Assembly: GCA_965203475.1 (NCBI GenBank)
Contig: OZ241890.1
Coordinates: 2,294,001 to 2,358,000 of the forward strand
DNA: 64,000 bases
Direction: 5' to 3'
Source of the DNA: JABDMD01 sp965203475
GTDB lineage: Bacteria > Pseudomonadota > Gammaproteobacteria > UBA4575
Both the position numbers and the translations under genes were made by a program. The notes below the pieces were generated by a model that did not search any database, was not told the origin of the DNA, and worked only from the letters and a program-made list of their open reading frames with translations. Shown here piece after piece: positions 52,115 to 60,600 of this stretch; the stretch's first letter is position 1; each line of letters opens with the position of its first letter.

Positions 52115-52582
52115 TCAAGTGTCGCGCAATTTCTCACGTATAAATTCTAACATTGCTTGATAATTTTCTTCTGCATTATCGACATGTAATTGGTTTACCG
52201 AATGCCAAGCTATGTCATCGGGCTTGGGTAATGTATTTTCAAACACAGAGTACAGTTGTAAATCTTTATCTTGCAATGTTCTTTCAGTGCGAAAATTGTT
52301 GTTGATTCTGTAACGTAGCGTGCTACTAGAAAAACTTCCTTCATGTAGTGTGAAGAATAATGAAATGGAATCATTATCAGAGCCTTTAAAACTAAATCTA
52401 TAAGCTGTACTTAAAGGGGCTTTACCAAAATATTTTTCAACTGAAGTTAACTGAGATTCTGCCATATTGTTCTCAATTTCAGCTTGCTCAGCTTTTGATA
52501 TAAATTGTTGTGTATAGGCGCAAGCCGATAAGATAAGTGTGATACTTATCAAACAAAGAATTTGATAGTGTTTTGTCTGCAT
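52115..52582 (-). CDS. Hypothetical lipoprotein
   Basis: A 155-residue protein with a clear lipobox LSAC (Cys21) after a hydrophobic signal. The mature part has a short helix, then beta-rich sequence (STAYRFSFKGS, SISLFFTLHEG, STLRYRINNNF) and a C-terminal amphipathic helix. No further motif. It lies alone, 53 bases upstream of the four-cysteine gene on the same strand. Confidence 0.75.
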   Translation of the reverse strand: MQTKHYQILCLISITLILSACAYTQQFISKAEQAEIENNMAESQLTSVEKYFGKAPLSTAYRFSFKGSDNDSISLFFTLHEGSFSSSTLRYRINNNFRTERTLQDKDLQLYSVFENTLPKPDDIAWHSVNQLHVDNAEENYQAMLEFIREKLRDT

Positions 52583-52798
52583 ATATTGCTCAATTCAACG
52601 TCTCTACCTAAATTTTAATGCTGCAAAAGCACACAAACATTGGAGAAATTCACAACTTTAGTAGTGTAATCCAAGACTAAAAGCGCACATCGTCTGTTCT
52701 TCTAAACTGACAATTTTGCAGACCAGTGGATTTTCTAAGTAACTAAAATAACTTCAATGAGTTATTAAAATCTGGAGAAAATATAAAGAATTGCGAAG

Positions 52799-53191
52799 TT
52801 AAATAGGTCGTTTTGAACGGATTAATTCACCTGCGGCCCCTGCCATAGAGGCGATGCAGCTGGGGATGAATACGTCATCGAAAATTATGCTCGGAGTAAA
52901 TTCTTGATTTAATGGATTGGCTCCAGTGGCTTGATGAAATACTAGGCTTAACATGCTTGCAATTACTCCCACCCATGCGCCGGCTACAAAACCCTTTTGG
53001 CTAAGATAGCCTGCTGTAAATCCTCCAACAATTGGTGCAAGATTCAAAAATAGTGAAGAAATTATTAAGCGAGTATTATCTGTGCCGAAATTATGAGTAA
53101 GATGAAAAATTGTGTAGTGAATCGCTTTCTCTATTAAAAAGAAGGAGACATAAATCAAAATTCCAATTGCAATACTTTTTAAGAGTTTCAT
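52799..53191 (-). CDS. Small polytopic membrane protein, unknown
   Basis: A 130-residue protein with four hydrophobic helices (about 5-25, 43-64, 68-88, 100-122). Gly-rich turns (GGFTAGYLSQKGFVAGAWVG) separate helices two and three, a pattern seen in small four-helix membrane proteins of unknown role. The 216-base gap between it and the lipoprotein gene shows nothing recognisable. Confidence 0.7.
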   Translation of the reverse strand: MKLLKSIAIGILIYVSFFLIEKAIHYTIFHLTHNFGTDNTRLIISSLFLNLAPIVGGFTAGYLSQKGFVAGAWVGVIASMLSLVFHQATGANPLNQEFTPSIIFDDVFIPSCIASMAGAAGELIRSKRPI

Positions 53192-53359
53192 TTTGAATGG
53201 TTATCGCATCAAATATAATTGTTAAACAATTTACTTGTGTGGAGTCAAAATCATAATAATATCGCGTTTAGCGATGACGCATCTTATAAATGCATAGATA
53301 ACGAGATTGGCAATACAAAAGTGGAAATATTAGATGAAATTAAGCAATTGGAATAAATG

Positions 53360-53476
53360 CTAAATAAATAAGATAAGTGCAGCGATGATTGTGATGATGG
53401 TAACTATGCCAATAATACGGCTAATGAGTGGTTTATGTGAATAAATGAGGTCTGCCATCGGATTAAAGCTATACAT
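53360..53476 (-). CDS. 38-residue small membrane protein
   Basis: Found inside the 495-base gap 53192-53686. ATG at 53476, with AGGA just upstream; stop TAG at 53360. Product begins MYSFNPMADLIYSHKP and continues with a single hydrophobic helix (ISRIIGIVTIITIIAALILF) that ends the protein. This N-out/N-in short anchor form is typical of stress-type small membrane proteins. The remainder of the gap holds one 10-bp hairpin (53617-53650) and AT-rich DNA. Confidence 0.6.
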   Translation of the reverse strand: MYSFNPMADLIYSHKPLISRIIGIVTIITIIAALILFI

Positions 53477-53616
53477 GGAATCCTATTCCTTTTGTTTAGT
53501 GGATTAGAACTATTCTATAAAGAAGAGTTATCTAATTATTAAGAATTAGTGTAAACGGTATTAGATCACTGTGTAAATGTATACACAGATTAAGAAGCGG
53601 ATTGGGTATTTTAGTT

Positions 53617-53650
53617 TTTAGTGATGCATGAAAAAGCATACATCACTAAA
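53617..53650. repeat. 10-bp inverted repeat downstream of the YegP-like gene
   Basis: TTTAGTGATG pairs with CATCACTAAA around 14 bases. No U-tract follows on the minus strand, so it is more likely a stabilising 3' hairpin of the YegP-like message than an intrinsic terminator. Confidence 0.6.
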
Positions 53651-53686
53651 TATTAATCGATTGAATAGAAATAAAGGCTCAGTTTC

Positions 53687-54019
53687 TCAGCATTTATCGT
53701 CAATTTTCGCAGAGGGGGCATGTTTGCCAACACTGGCAATGCCATTTTCCATACTTTTTGCTGAGTTATACATTTCGCTTTTCCCAACAATCTGATGGTT
53801 TTTTGCTTTTAACACAAAATAAGATTTACCATTCCGAGCTGTTTTTGCTTCAAATTGTTTTTTAGATTTAGCATTTTTCTTTACACAATCAATGCCATTG
53901 CTACATCCACGTTTAGACTTATAACCTTCACTCGCTAGGATATTTTCACCATTTGATGCCTTTAATCGAAATCGAAATTCACCTCTTTTATCTTTATAAA
54001 TTTCAAATTTTCCAGCCAT
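53687..54019 (-). CDS. YegP family (DUF1508) tandem-repeat protein
   Basis: About 110 residues with two DUF1508 repeats. Repeat 1 is FEIYKDKRGEFRFRLKA then ILASEGYKSKRGC; repeat 2 is FEAKTARNGKSYFVLKA then IVGKSEMYNSAKSM. Each forms a small beta-alpha unit. The ATG at 54019 is preferred to one four codons upstream because GGAGGG lies five bases before it. A four-residue-spaced Cys occurs at the C-terminus. Function of the family is unknown. Confidence 0.88.
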   Translation of the reverse strand: MAGKFEIYKDKRGEFRFRLKASNGENILASEGYKSKRGCSNGIDCVKKNAKSKKQFEAKTARNGKSYFVLKAKNHQIVGKSEMYNSAKSMENGIASVGKHAPSAKIDDKC

Positions 54020-54219
54020 TTTTCCCTCCATCTAGAGAAATATTATTATTAATATGAGTTGACAAGTATAACCAGATGCGTCGGTCTGTACAAAAAAATT
54101 ACATTTAAGTTACCAGCCTATGAATAGATAGTGCTATCACTATTACCATTTAATGGTTTATAAGGAGCAAATGCTTAGGCTACAATTCATTACATAATAA
54201 ACAAAATTTCTAATTTGCC

Positions 54220-55380
54220 ATGAAAAAAATCGTCATAGCGCCTGATTCTTTTAAAGAAAATTTAACTTCGCTGGAGGTAGCCAGTTGTTTAGAACAGGGA
54301 ATTATGCGTGTTCTTCCTAAAGCCAAATGTGTAAAAGTGCCAATGGCCGATGGAGGTGAAGGAACTGTGCAATCCATGGTGGATGCAGCCAAAGGCGAAT
54401 TTATTAAAAAACGTGTGAAAGGACCTTCTGGCAAATTAGTAACTGCACACTATGGTTGGTTAGCGAAGCAAAATACTGCCGTCATAGAAATGGCAGAAGC
54501 GTCAGGTTTACCTTTAGTTCAGGGTCGAGATAAAAACCCTTTAAAAACGACTACCTATGGTACTGGGCAGTTAATGGTGGACGCGCTGAATCGGGGCGCA
54601 AAAAAAATAATTATCGGGATTGGAGGTTCTGCTACTAATGATGGTGGATCAGGAATGGCACAGGCACTCGGAGTAAAATTTTTAAATGGTCAAGGAAGAG
54701 AAATTAAGGAGTTAGGATCTGGCGGCATGTTGGCTAAAATTTCTAAAATTGATATGAGCCAACTTCATCCTAGAATTTCAAAAACAAAAATTATTGTTGC
54801 TTGTGATGTAGAAAATCCTTTGTATGGAAAAAAAGGCGCCTCACATGTGTTCGGTCCACAAAAAGGCGCTACACCGAAAATGGTGCAAACCTTGGATGAA
54901 AATTTAAAGCAGTTCGCAACTTTGATTAAGCGCGATCTCAAAAAAAATGTTGGGCGTATGCCGGGTGCAGGTGCAGCCGGAGGGCTGGGCGCAGGCTTGC
55001 TTGCCTTTGCAAATGCGAAGTTACAAAGCGGTGTGGATATTGTGTTAGATGCAACCCAGCTGAGTAAATATATAAAAGGTGCCGATTTGGTAATTACAGG
55101 TGAGGGGCGTGTAGATTTTCAAACCGCATTTGGTAAAACACCGGCAGGCGTTGCGAAAGCAGCTAAAAAACATAACGTTCCAGTCATCGCAATCGGCGGA
55201 GCATTGTCTGATGATGCGCGCAATGTGTTCGATCATGGAATTGATGGAATTGAAAGTGCCGCCGCAAAAGATATGACACTGGAAGCGGCAATTAAAAACT
55301 CAAAGACAGATTTAGCAAATGCAGCCGAACGGGTAATCCGCTTAATTCTAATCGGCAAACAAATGAAGAAAAAGAAGTAA
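54220..55380 (+). CDS. Glycerate kinase (GarK/GlxK family)
   Basis: A 386-residue kinase. The N-terminus MKKIVIAPDSFKENLTSLEV and MADGGEGTVQSMV carry substrate-binding residues; IIGIGGSATNDGGSGMAQALG and GAGAAGGLGAGLLAF are the glycine loops; GADLVITGEGRVDFQT closes the active site. It phosphorylates D-glycerate to 2-phosphoglycerate, feeding glycolysis. Eight residues at the C-terminus are mostly Lys. It is convergent with the next gene with one base between stops. Confidence 0.92.
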   Translation: MKKIVIAPDSFKENLTSLEVASCLEQGIMRVLPKAKCVKVPMADGGEGTVQSMVDAAKGEFIKKRVKGPSGKLVTAHYGWLAKQNTAVIEMAEASGLPLVQGRDKNPLKTTTYGTGQLMVDALNRGAKKIIIGIGGSATNDGGSGMAQALGVKFLNGQGREIKELGSGGMLAKISKIDMSQLHPRISKTKIIVACDVENPLYGKKGASHVFGPQKGATPKMVQTLDENLKQFATLIKRDLKKNVGRMPGAGAAGGLGAGLLAFANAKLQSGVDIVLDATQLSKYIKGADLVITGEGRVDFQTAFGKTPAGVAKAAKKHNVPVIAIGGALSDDARNVFDHGIDGIESAAAKDMTLEAAIKNSKTDLANAAERVIRLILIGKQMKKKK

Positions 55381-55381
55381 C

Positions 55382-55795
55382 TTAGTTTTTATAGCTTGAC
55401 TTTACTTCTTCAAATGTTTCTTTAGGAAAGCCTCGACTGGTAAGATATTTTTTTTCATATACTTTTTTTGCATCTGATTTATGGTGAATACATGATGTTG
55501 TATTTGCTTCATTGTTCCAGCTTTCACAACCCACAGGTGGTGTGTATTGATTTTCGAAAGCCTGTTCAAAGTCTTCGGCTATTCTTTGTTTAATAATTTT
55601 TTCTTGTTGTTGGTGTTTTGCTTCAGCTAACTTCTGTTGACTTTCCTTTGCAGCTAGTTGAGAGGTCGATGAATGATCGCTGTGCTGAAGGTACGTAAAA
55701 AATACAATTGAACTAAGCAGGAAGACACCAATCATTGCATTTGTAAGAATGGATTTTGTATTGATCGGATGCAGCATTATTTCAGCATACTGCAT
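55382..55795 (-). CDS. Hypothetical membrane-anchored protein
   Basis: A 137-residue protein with one N-terminal helix (about 18-37), a coiled coil rich in Gln/Lys/Glu (about 45-80) and a C-terminal region with two Cys (CESWNNEANTTSC) that could form a disulfide. Either of two ATGs (55795, 55777) could start it; neither has a clear ribosome site. Topology suggests a periplasmic C-terminus. Unknown family. Confidence 0.65.
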   Translation of the reverse strand: MQYAEIMLHPINTKSILTNAMIGVFLLSSIVFFTYLQHSDHSSTSQLAAKESQQKLAEAKHQQQEKIIKQRIAEDFEQAFENQYTPPVGCESWNNEANTTSCIHHKSDAKKVYEKKYLTSRGFPKETFEEVKSSYKN

Positions 55796-55876
55796 AATCT
55801 ACAGCAGAAACGACAGTAGTCGATTAGTGGACTACTAATGTGCACAACATGCACATTGTAGTTTTAAATAAAGTTT

Positions 55877-56041
55877 TTATCGGGACTCTTCTTTATCCTG
55901 TAACCAGGCTTTAAATCTGGCACGTTCAATAAATTCAAGTTTCCCCGAAGAATTACCTCTTCTGTCTCCACCACTTCGGCGATCTAAAGAAGTGTTTTGA
56001 CGTCGATCGACTCCGGTGCGGCGTTCCTGGAAATGCAGCAT
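55877..56041 (-). CDS. 54-residue basic protein with RRxGxDRR repeats
   Basis: Found by reading the 56.0-kb gap. ATG at 56041 with GAGGAG five bases upstream, TAA at 55877. The first half repeats an Arg-rich motif: ERRTGVDRR, LDRRSGGDRR; the second half is an amphipathic helix (FIERARFKAWLQDKEE). Very high Arg and no Cys or membrane segment suggest a nucleic-acid or protein-binding peptide. The leader shares 15 bases with the leader of the 51375 operon. An AATGTGC/GCACATT hairpin follows at 55837-55857. Confidence 0.65.
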   Translation of the reverse strand: MLHFQERRTGVDRRQNTSLDRRSGGDRRGNSSGKLEFIERARFKAWLQDKEESR

Positions 56042-56154
56042 GCTCTCTCCTCTAGTTGAGCAGCGCCAGAATCAAGTATTGCCTAGGAAAGGTAAAGAAA
56101 ATCAGAAATAAACGGTATAAAACTGCAGATAAACGGTATGAGGTGCTAGGTTTG

Positions 56155-57618
56155 TTATTGCGGTCGACTACTTGGAATGACGGGTGAAGGTAATTCGCTT
56201 TTACCCATTAAATAAGTATCGATGGCATGTGCAGCCGAACGACCTTCTGCAATGGCCCACACGATTAAGCTTTGCCCGCGCTGCATATCGCCTGCAGTGA
56301 ATACACCGTCAACGCTAGTCATCCAGTTTTGATCGCATTTCACATTACCACGATTATCTAATTCCACACCAAGTTGATCTAACATACCAGGTTGTTCGGG
56401 TCCCAGAAATCCCATGGCGAGTAATGCTAAATCACATGGTAATGTTTTTTCGCTTCCCGTAACTTCTTCAAAACTGATACGACCATTATCATTTTTCATT
56501 TCAACGCTTACTAATTCCAAAGCTTTTACATTTCCATTTCCATCATTCACAAATTGTTTTGTAGAAACAGAATACACACGTTCAACACCTTCTTCGTGTG
56601 CAGAAGCTGTTCTAAAAACGCGCGGCCATTCAGGCCATGGATTGTTTTTGGAGCGAACTTCTGGGGGTCTAGGCATAATTTCTAGTTGATGTACTGATTT
56701 GGCGCCCTGTCGATTTGCAGTGCCTAAACAATCTGCACCTGTATCACCGCCTCCAATAATGACCACATGTTTATCTTTTGCGCTAACAAAGTTTTCGGGG
56801 ATTGCATCGCCTTCACAAATTTTATTTTGCATAGGCAAATATTCCATTGCTTGATGAATTCCATTTAACTCGCGTCCTTCTGCCGATAAGTCGCGAGCTG
56901 CGCACGCACCGCCAGTTAAAAGCAATACATCAAATTCTTGTTGCAGTGTATCTACTTCAACATTTACGCCAACATGAGCATTGGTTTTAAATTCCACACC
57001 TTCAGCTTGCATTTGCTCCAGTCGACGATCAATTACTTTTTTCTCCATTTTAAATTCAGGGATGCCATAACGTAATAACCCACCGATGCGATCTGCACGT
57101 TCGAAAACAGTAATTTCATGGCCAGCACGTGCAAGTTGTTGTGCGGCGGCAAGTCCTGCTGGACCTGAACCAATAACGGCAATTTTTTTGCCAGTTTTTT
57201 TATTAGCGATTTGAGGTTGTATCCAACCATTTTCCCAAGCAATATCGATAATTGTAAGTTCAACCCCTTTAATGGTGACGGGATCATCATTAATTCCAAG
57301 CACACATGAACCTTCACAGGGTGCTGGACATAAGGTGCCCGTAAATTCAGGAAAATTATTGGTCGCATGTAAACGTTTGATTGCGTCCCGCCATTGATCT
57401 CGATACACCAAATCATTCCAATCCGGAATTAAATTTCCTAAAGGGCATCCCTGATGACAAAATGGAATGCCACAATCCATACAACGAGCAGCTTGATCTT
57501 GTAATGGATCAATTTGCCAAGGTGCCATGACTTGATTCCAATCTTGCAGGCGTTCTTCCACCGGACGATAGGGTTGTTTGGCGCGTTCATATTCCATGAA
57601 TCCTGTAATCTTAGCCAT
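56155..57618 (-). CDS. gltD: Glutamate synthase small subunit
   Basis: A 487-residue flavoprotein. The N-terminal Cys-rich domain (CMDCGIPFCHQGCPLGN, TLCPAPCEGSC) binds two [4Fe-4S] clusters; VIGSGPAGLAAAQQLARAG binds FAD, and IIGGGDTGADC binds NADPH. It passes NADPH electrons to GltB. It follows gltB by 41 bases with AGGACCC before the ATG. Two 11-base direct repeats (56108-56118 and 56129-56139) lie downstream, without a clear terminator. Confidence 0.96.
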   Translation of the reverse strand: MAKITGFMEYERAKQPYRPVEERLQDWNQVMAPWQIDPLQDQAARCMDCGIPFCHQGCPLGNLIPDWNDLVYRDQWRDAIKRLHATNNFPEFTGTLCPAPCEGSCVLGINDDPVTIKGVELTIIDIAWENGWIQPQIANKKTGKKIAVIGSGPAGLAAAQQLARAGHEITVFERADRIGGLLRYGIPEFKMEKKVIDRRLEQMQAEGVEFKTNAHVGVNVEVDTLQQEFDVLLLTGGACAARDLSAEGRELNGIHQAMEYLPMQNKICEGDAIPENFVSAKDKHVVIIGGGDTGADCLGTANRQGAKSVHQLEIMPRPPEVRSKNNPWPEWPRVFRTASAHEEGVERVYSVSTKQFVNDGNGNVKALELVSVEMKNDNGRISFEEVTGSEKTLPCDLALLAMGFLGPEQPGMLDQLGVELDNRGNVKCDQNWMTSVDGVFTAGDMQRGQSLIVWAIAEGRSAAHAIDTYLMGKSELPSPVIPSSRPQ

Positions 57619-57659
57619 GGGTCCTATTCCTATAGAAAGTCTGGTTCATCTGTTTGAAG

Positions 57660-60600
57660 TTAGCCATGGGCTGCTTCCATCACTGCTTCATCCACAGAAG
57701 TTCCTTCGGCCTTTGCACGCTTCATCGCGGTAAGTACTCGTTTATAGTCTTTTGGCATGACTTTGATAAATTTCGATTGATACTCATTCCAGTTTTCTAA
57801 TATGTTGCAACCCACAGTACTTTGTGTGTACTCACAGTGTTTGCTTAATAAACCTCGAACGATTTCCACATCATCGTCATTCAGCTCTTCTAAATCTACC
57901 ATGTCTAGATTGCATAAAATTTCAAATTCACTTTTGTTGGCAAGCACATAGGCTTCACCACCCGACATGCCAGCTGCAAAGTTCCGACCCGTAGGACCAA
58001 TAACGACGACGCGCCCTCCCGTCATATATTCACAACCGTGATCACCTACTCCTTCTACAACCGTATGCACACCACTATTACGCACACAAAATCGTTCGCC
58101 AGCTATTCCGCGTATATATGCTTCGCCTGAAGTCGCACCATATAAAAGCACGTTACCTACAATAATATTCTCCTCGGCGACAAAGGTAGATGCCCCTGGC
58201 GGGTAAACAATAATTTTTCCACCGGATAAGCCTTTCCCTAGATAATCATTGGAATCACCTTCCAGCGTCAGCGTGACCCCTTTAGGAACAAAGGCACCAA
58301 AGCTCATACCTGCTGAACCATGGAAATGAATAGTAACCGTATCTTCTGGTAACCCTTTTGCACCATATTTTTTAGTGATGTGGTGCCCAAGAATAGTGCC
58401 TACAGTGCGATTGGTATTTTTAATTTCTAATGAAAAGTTTACCGGAGTCGCAGATTCAATTGCTTTTTTGCACATCGGTAAAATTTTTGTCATGTCTAAA
58501 GATTTATCTAATCCATGATCTTGTTCAGTAGTGCAGTGATAAGCGGTTTGCATTGGATTTTCGGGTTCCATCAAAATGCTGGAGAAATCCAATCCACGTG
58601 CTTTCCAATGATCAATTGCTTGATTGACATCTAAACGATTTACCTGACCTATCATTTCATCCAATGTTTTAAAACCAAGTTGCGCCATATATTCACGCAC
58701 TTCTTGTGCAACAAATTTAAAAAAGTTTTCTACAAACTCAGGTTGGCCCGTAAATTTTTTGGTGAGTTCAGGGTTTTGAGTCGCAACTCCAACAGGGCAG
58801 GTATTTAAATGACACACCCGCATCATGATACAACCCATCACTATTAGTGGCGCCGTCGAAAAACCGAATTCTTCGGCACCAAGCAAAGCTGCGACCACGA
58901 CATCACGCCCGGTTTTTAATTGGCCATCCGTTTGTACAACAATTCGATCACGTAAGCCGTTCATCATTAACACTTGTTGAGTTTCAGCAAGTCCAAGTTC
59001 CCAGGGTAAACCCGCATGCTTTAATGAACTCATGGGTGAAGCCCCGGTTCCACCATCGTAACCAGAAATTAAAACAACATCGGAATGGGCTTTAGCAACG
59101 CCTGCTGCTACGGTTCCTACTCCTACTTCAGCAACCAGTTTTACATGGATACGCGCATCTGGATTGGAATTTTTTAAATCATGAATGAGTTGTGCTAAAT
59201 CTTCGATGGAATAGATATCATGATGTGGTGGAGGTGAAATTAAACCAACACCAGGGGTTGAACCACGAACTTTAGCAATCCATGGATACACTTTTGTGCC
59301 CGGCAATTGTCCACCTTCACCCGGTTTTGCGCCTTGCGCCATTTTGATTTGAATATCGTCTGAATTCACTAGATATTCACTGGTAACACCAAAACGCCCT
59401 GATGCAACTTGTTTAATTGAGCTGCGACGTAAATCACCATTGGCATCGGGTGTGTATCGATCTGGATCTTCGCCGCCTTCACCTGTATTTGATTTACCAC
59501 CAATTCGATTCATAGCAATAGCCAAGGTTTCATGCGCTTGTTTGCTAATCGATCCATAGGACATCGCACCTGTTGAGAAACGTTTCATGATGTTCTCAAT
59601 CGGTTCTACGTTTTCTAATGGAATGGGGTCTTTGGCATATTTAAAATTGAATAAACCGCGTAAGGTTGCCAAGTTTTCGTTTTGGTTATTAACGTTGTCG
59701 GTATATTCTTTAAAAATACTAAACTGACCGGAACTGGTAGAGTGCTGCAGCTTGAATACGGTTTCCGGATTAAATAAGTGATACTCACCATCACGTCGCC
59801 ACTGATACTCACCACCCCAATCCAAATCCGGTCGTTTTGCAGGGCGATCTGGAAATGCATTGTGATGTCGAATACTCATTTCCTTGGCCACTTCTTCTAA
59901 GCCTATACCGCCAATGCGAGAAGCCGTCCAAGTGAAATACTGATCTACAAATTCTTTGTTGAGTCCTATGGCTTCAAACACCTGTGCACCACGGTAGGAC
60001 TGTACCGTAGAGATGCCCATCTTAGACATGGTTTTAATCAAACCTTTGTTAACTGCTTTAATAAAATTTTGTACGGCTTTTTCATGCTGCATCTCGGGTA
60101 AATGACCTTTACCAATCATGTCACCTAACGATTCGAAAGCCAGGTAAGGATTGATAGCGCCCATACCGTAACCAATTAATACGGCGAAGTGATGTACTTC
60201 TCGTGGTTCACCGGATTCTAAAATCAAACCTACTTGTGTGCGTTTGCCGTTGCGAATTAAATGATGATGTACGCCAGCCGTGGCTAATAACGCAGGGATA
60301 GCAGCAAGTTCTCGGGTAAGACCACGATCAGACAGAATAATATTGGTAGTTCCATCGGCAATGGCTTGATCAACCTGTTTACAAACATCCTTTAATGCTT
60401 GATCTAAACCTTTTCCACCGTTGGCAACGGGATAAAGAATCTCAATTGTTTTTGATTTTAAACCTGGCTGATCCAGTTCACGAATGCGTGCTAAATATTC
60501 ATTGGTTAATACGGGGGATGGAATTTTGACTTGCCGACAACTTAGTGCCGTGGGCTCTAACAAGTTCTGTTCTGGTCCTACGGTAGTGGCTACCTGAGTT

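Noticed and set aside
56108..56139. Two direct copies of ATAAACGGTAT downstream of gltD
   Set aside because: Only two copies of 11 bases with no spacer similarity; too little for an array or attachment site.
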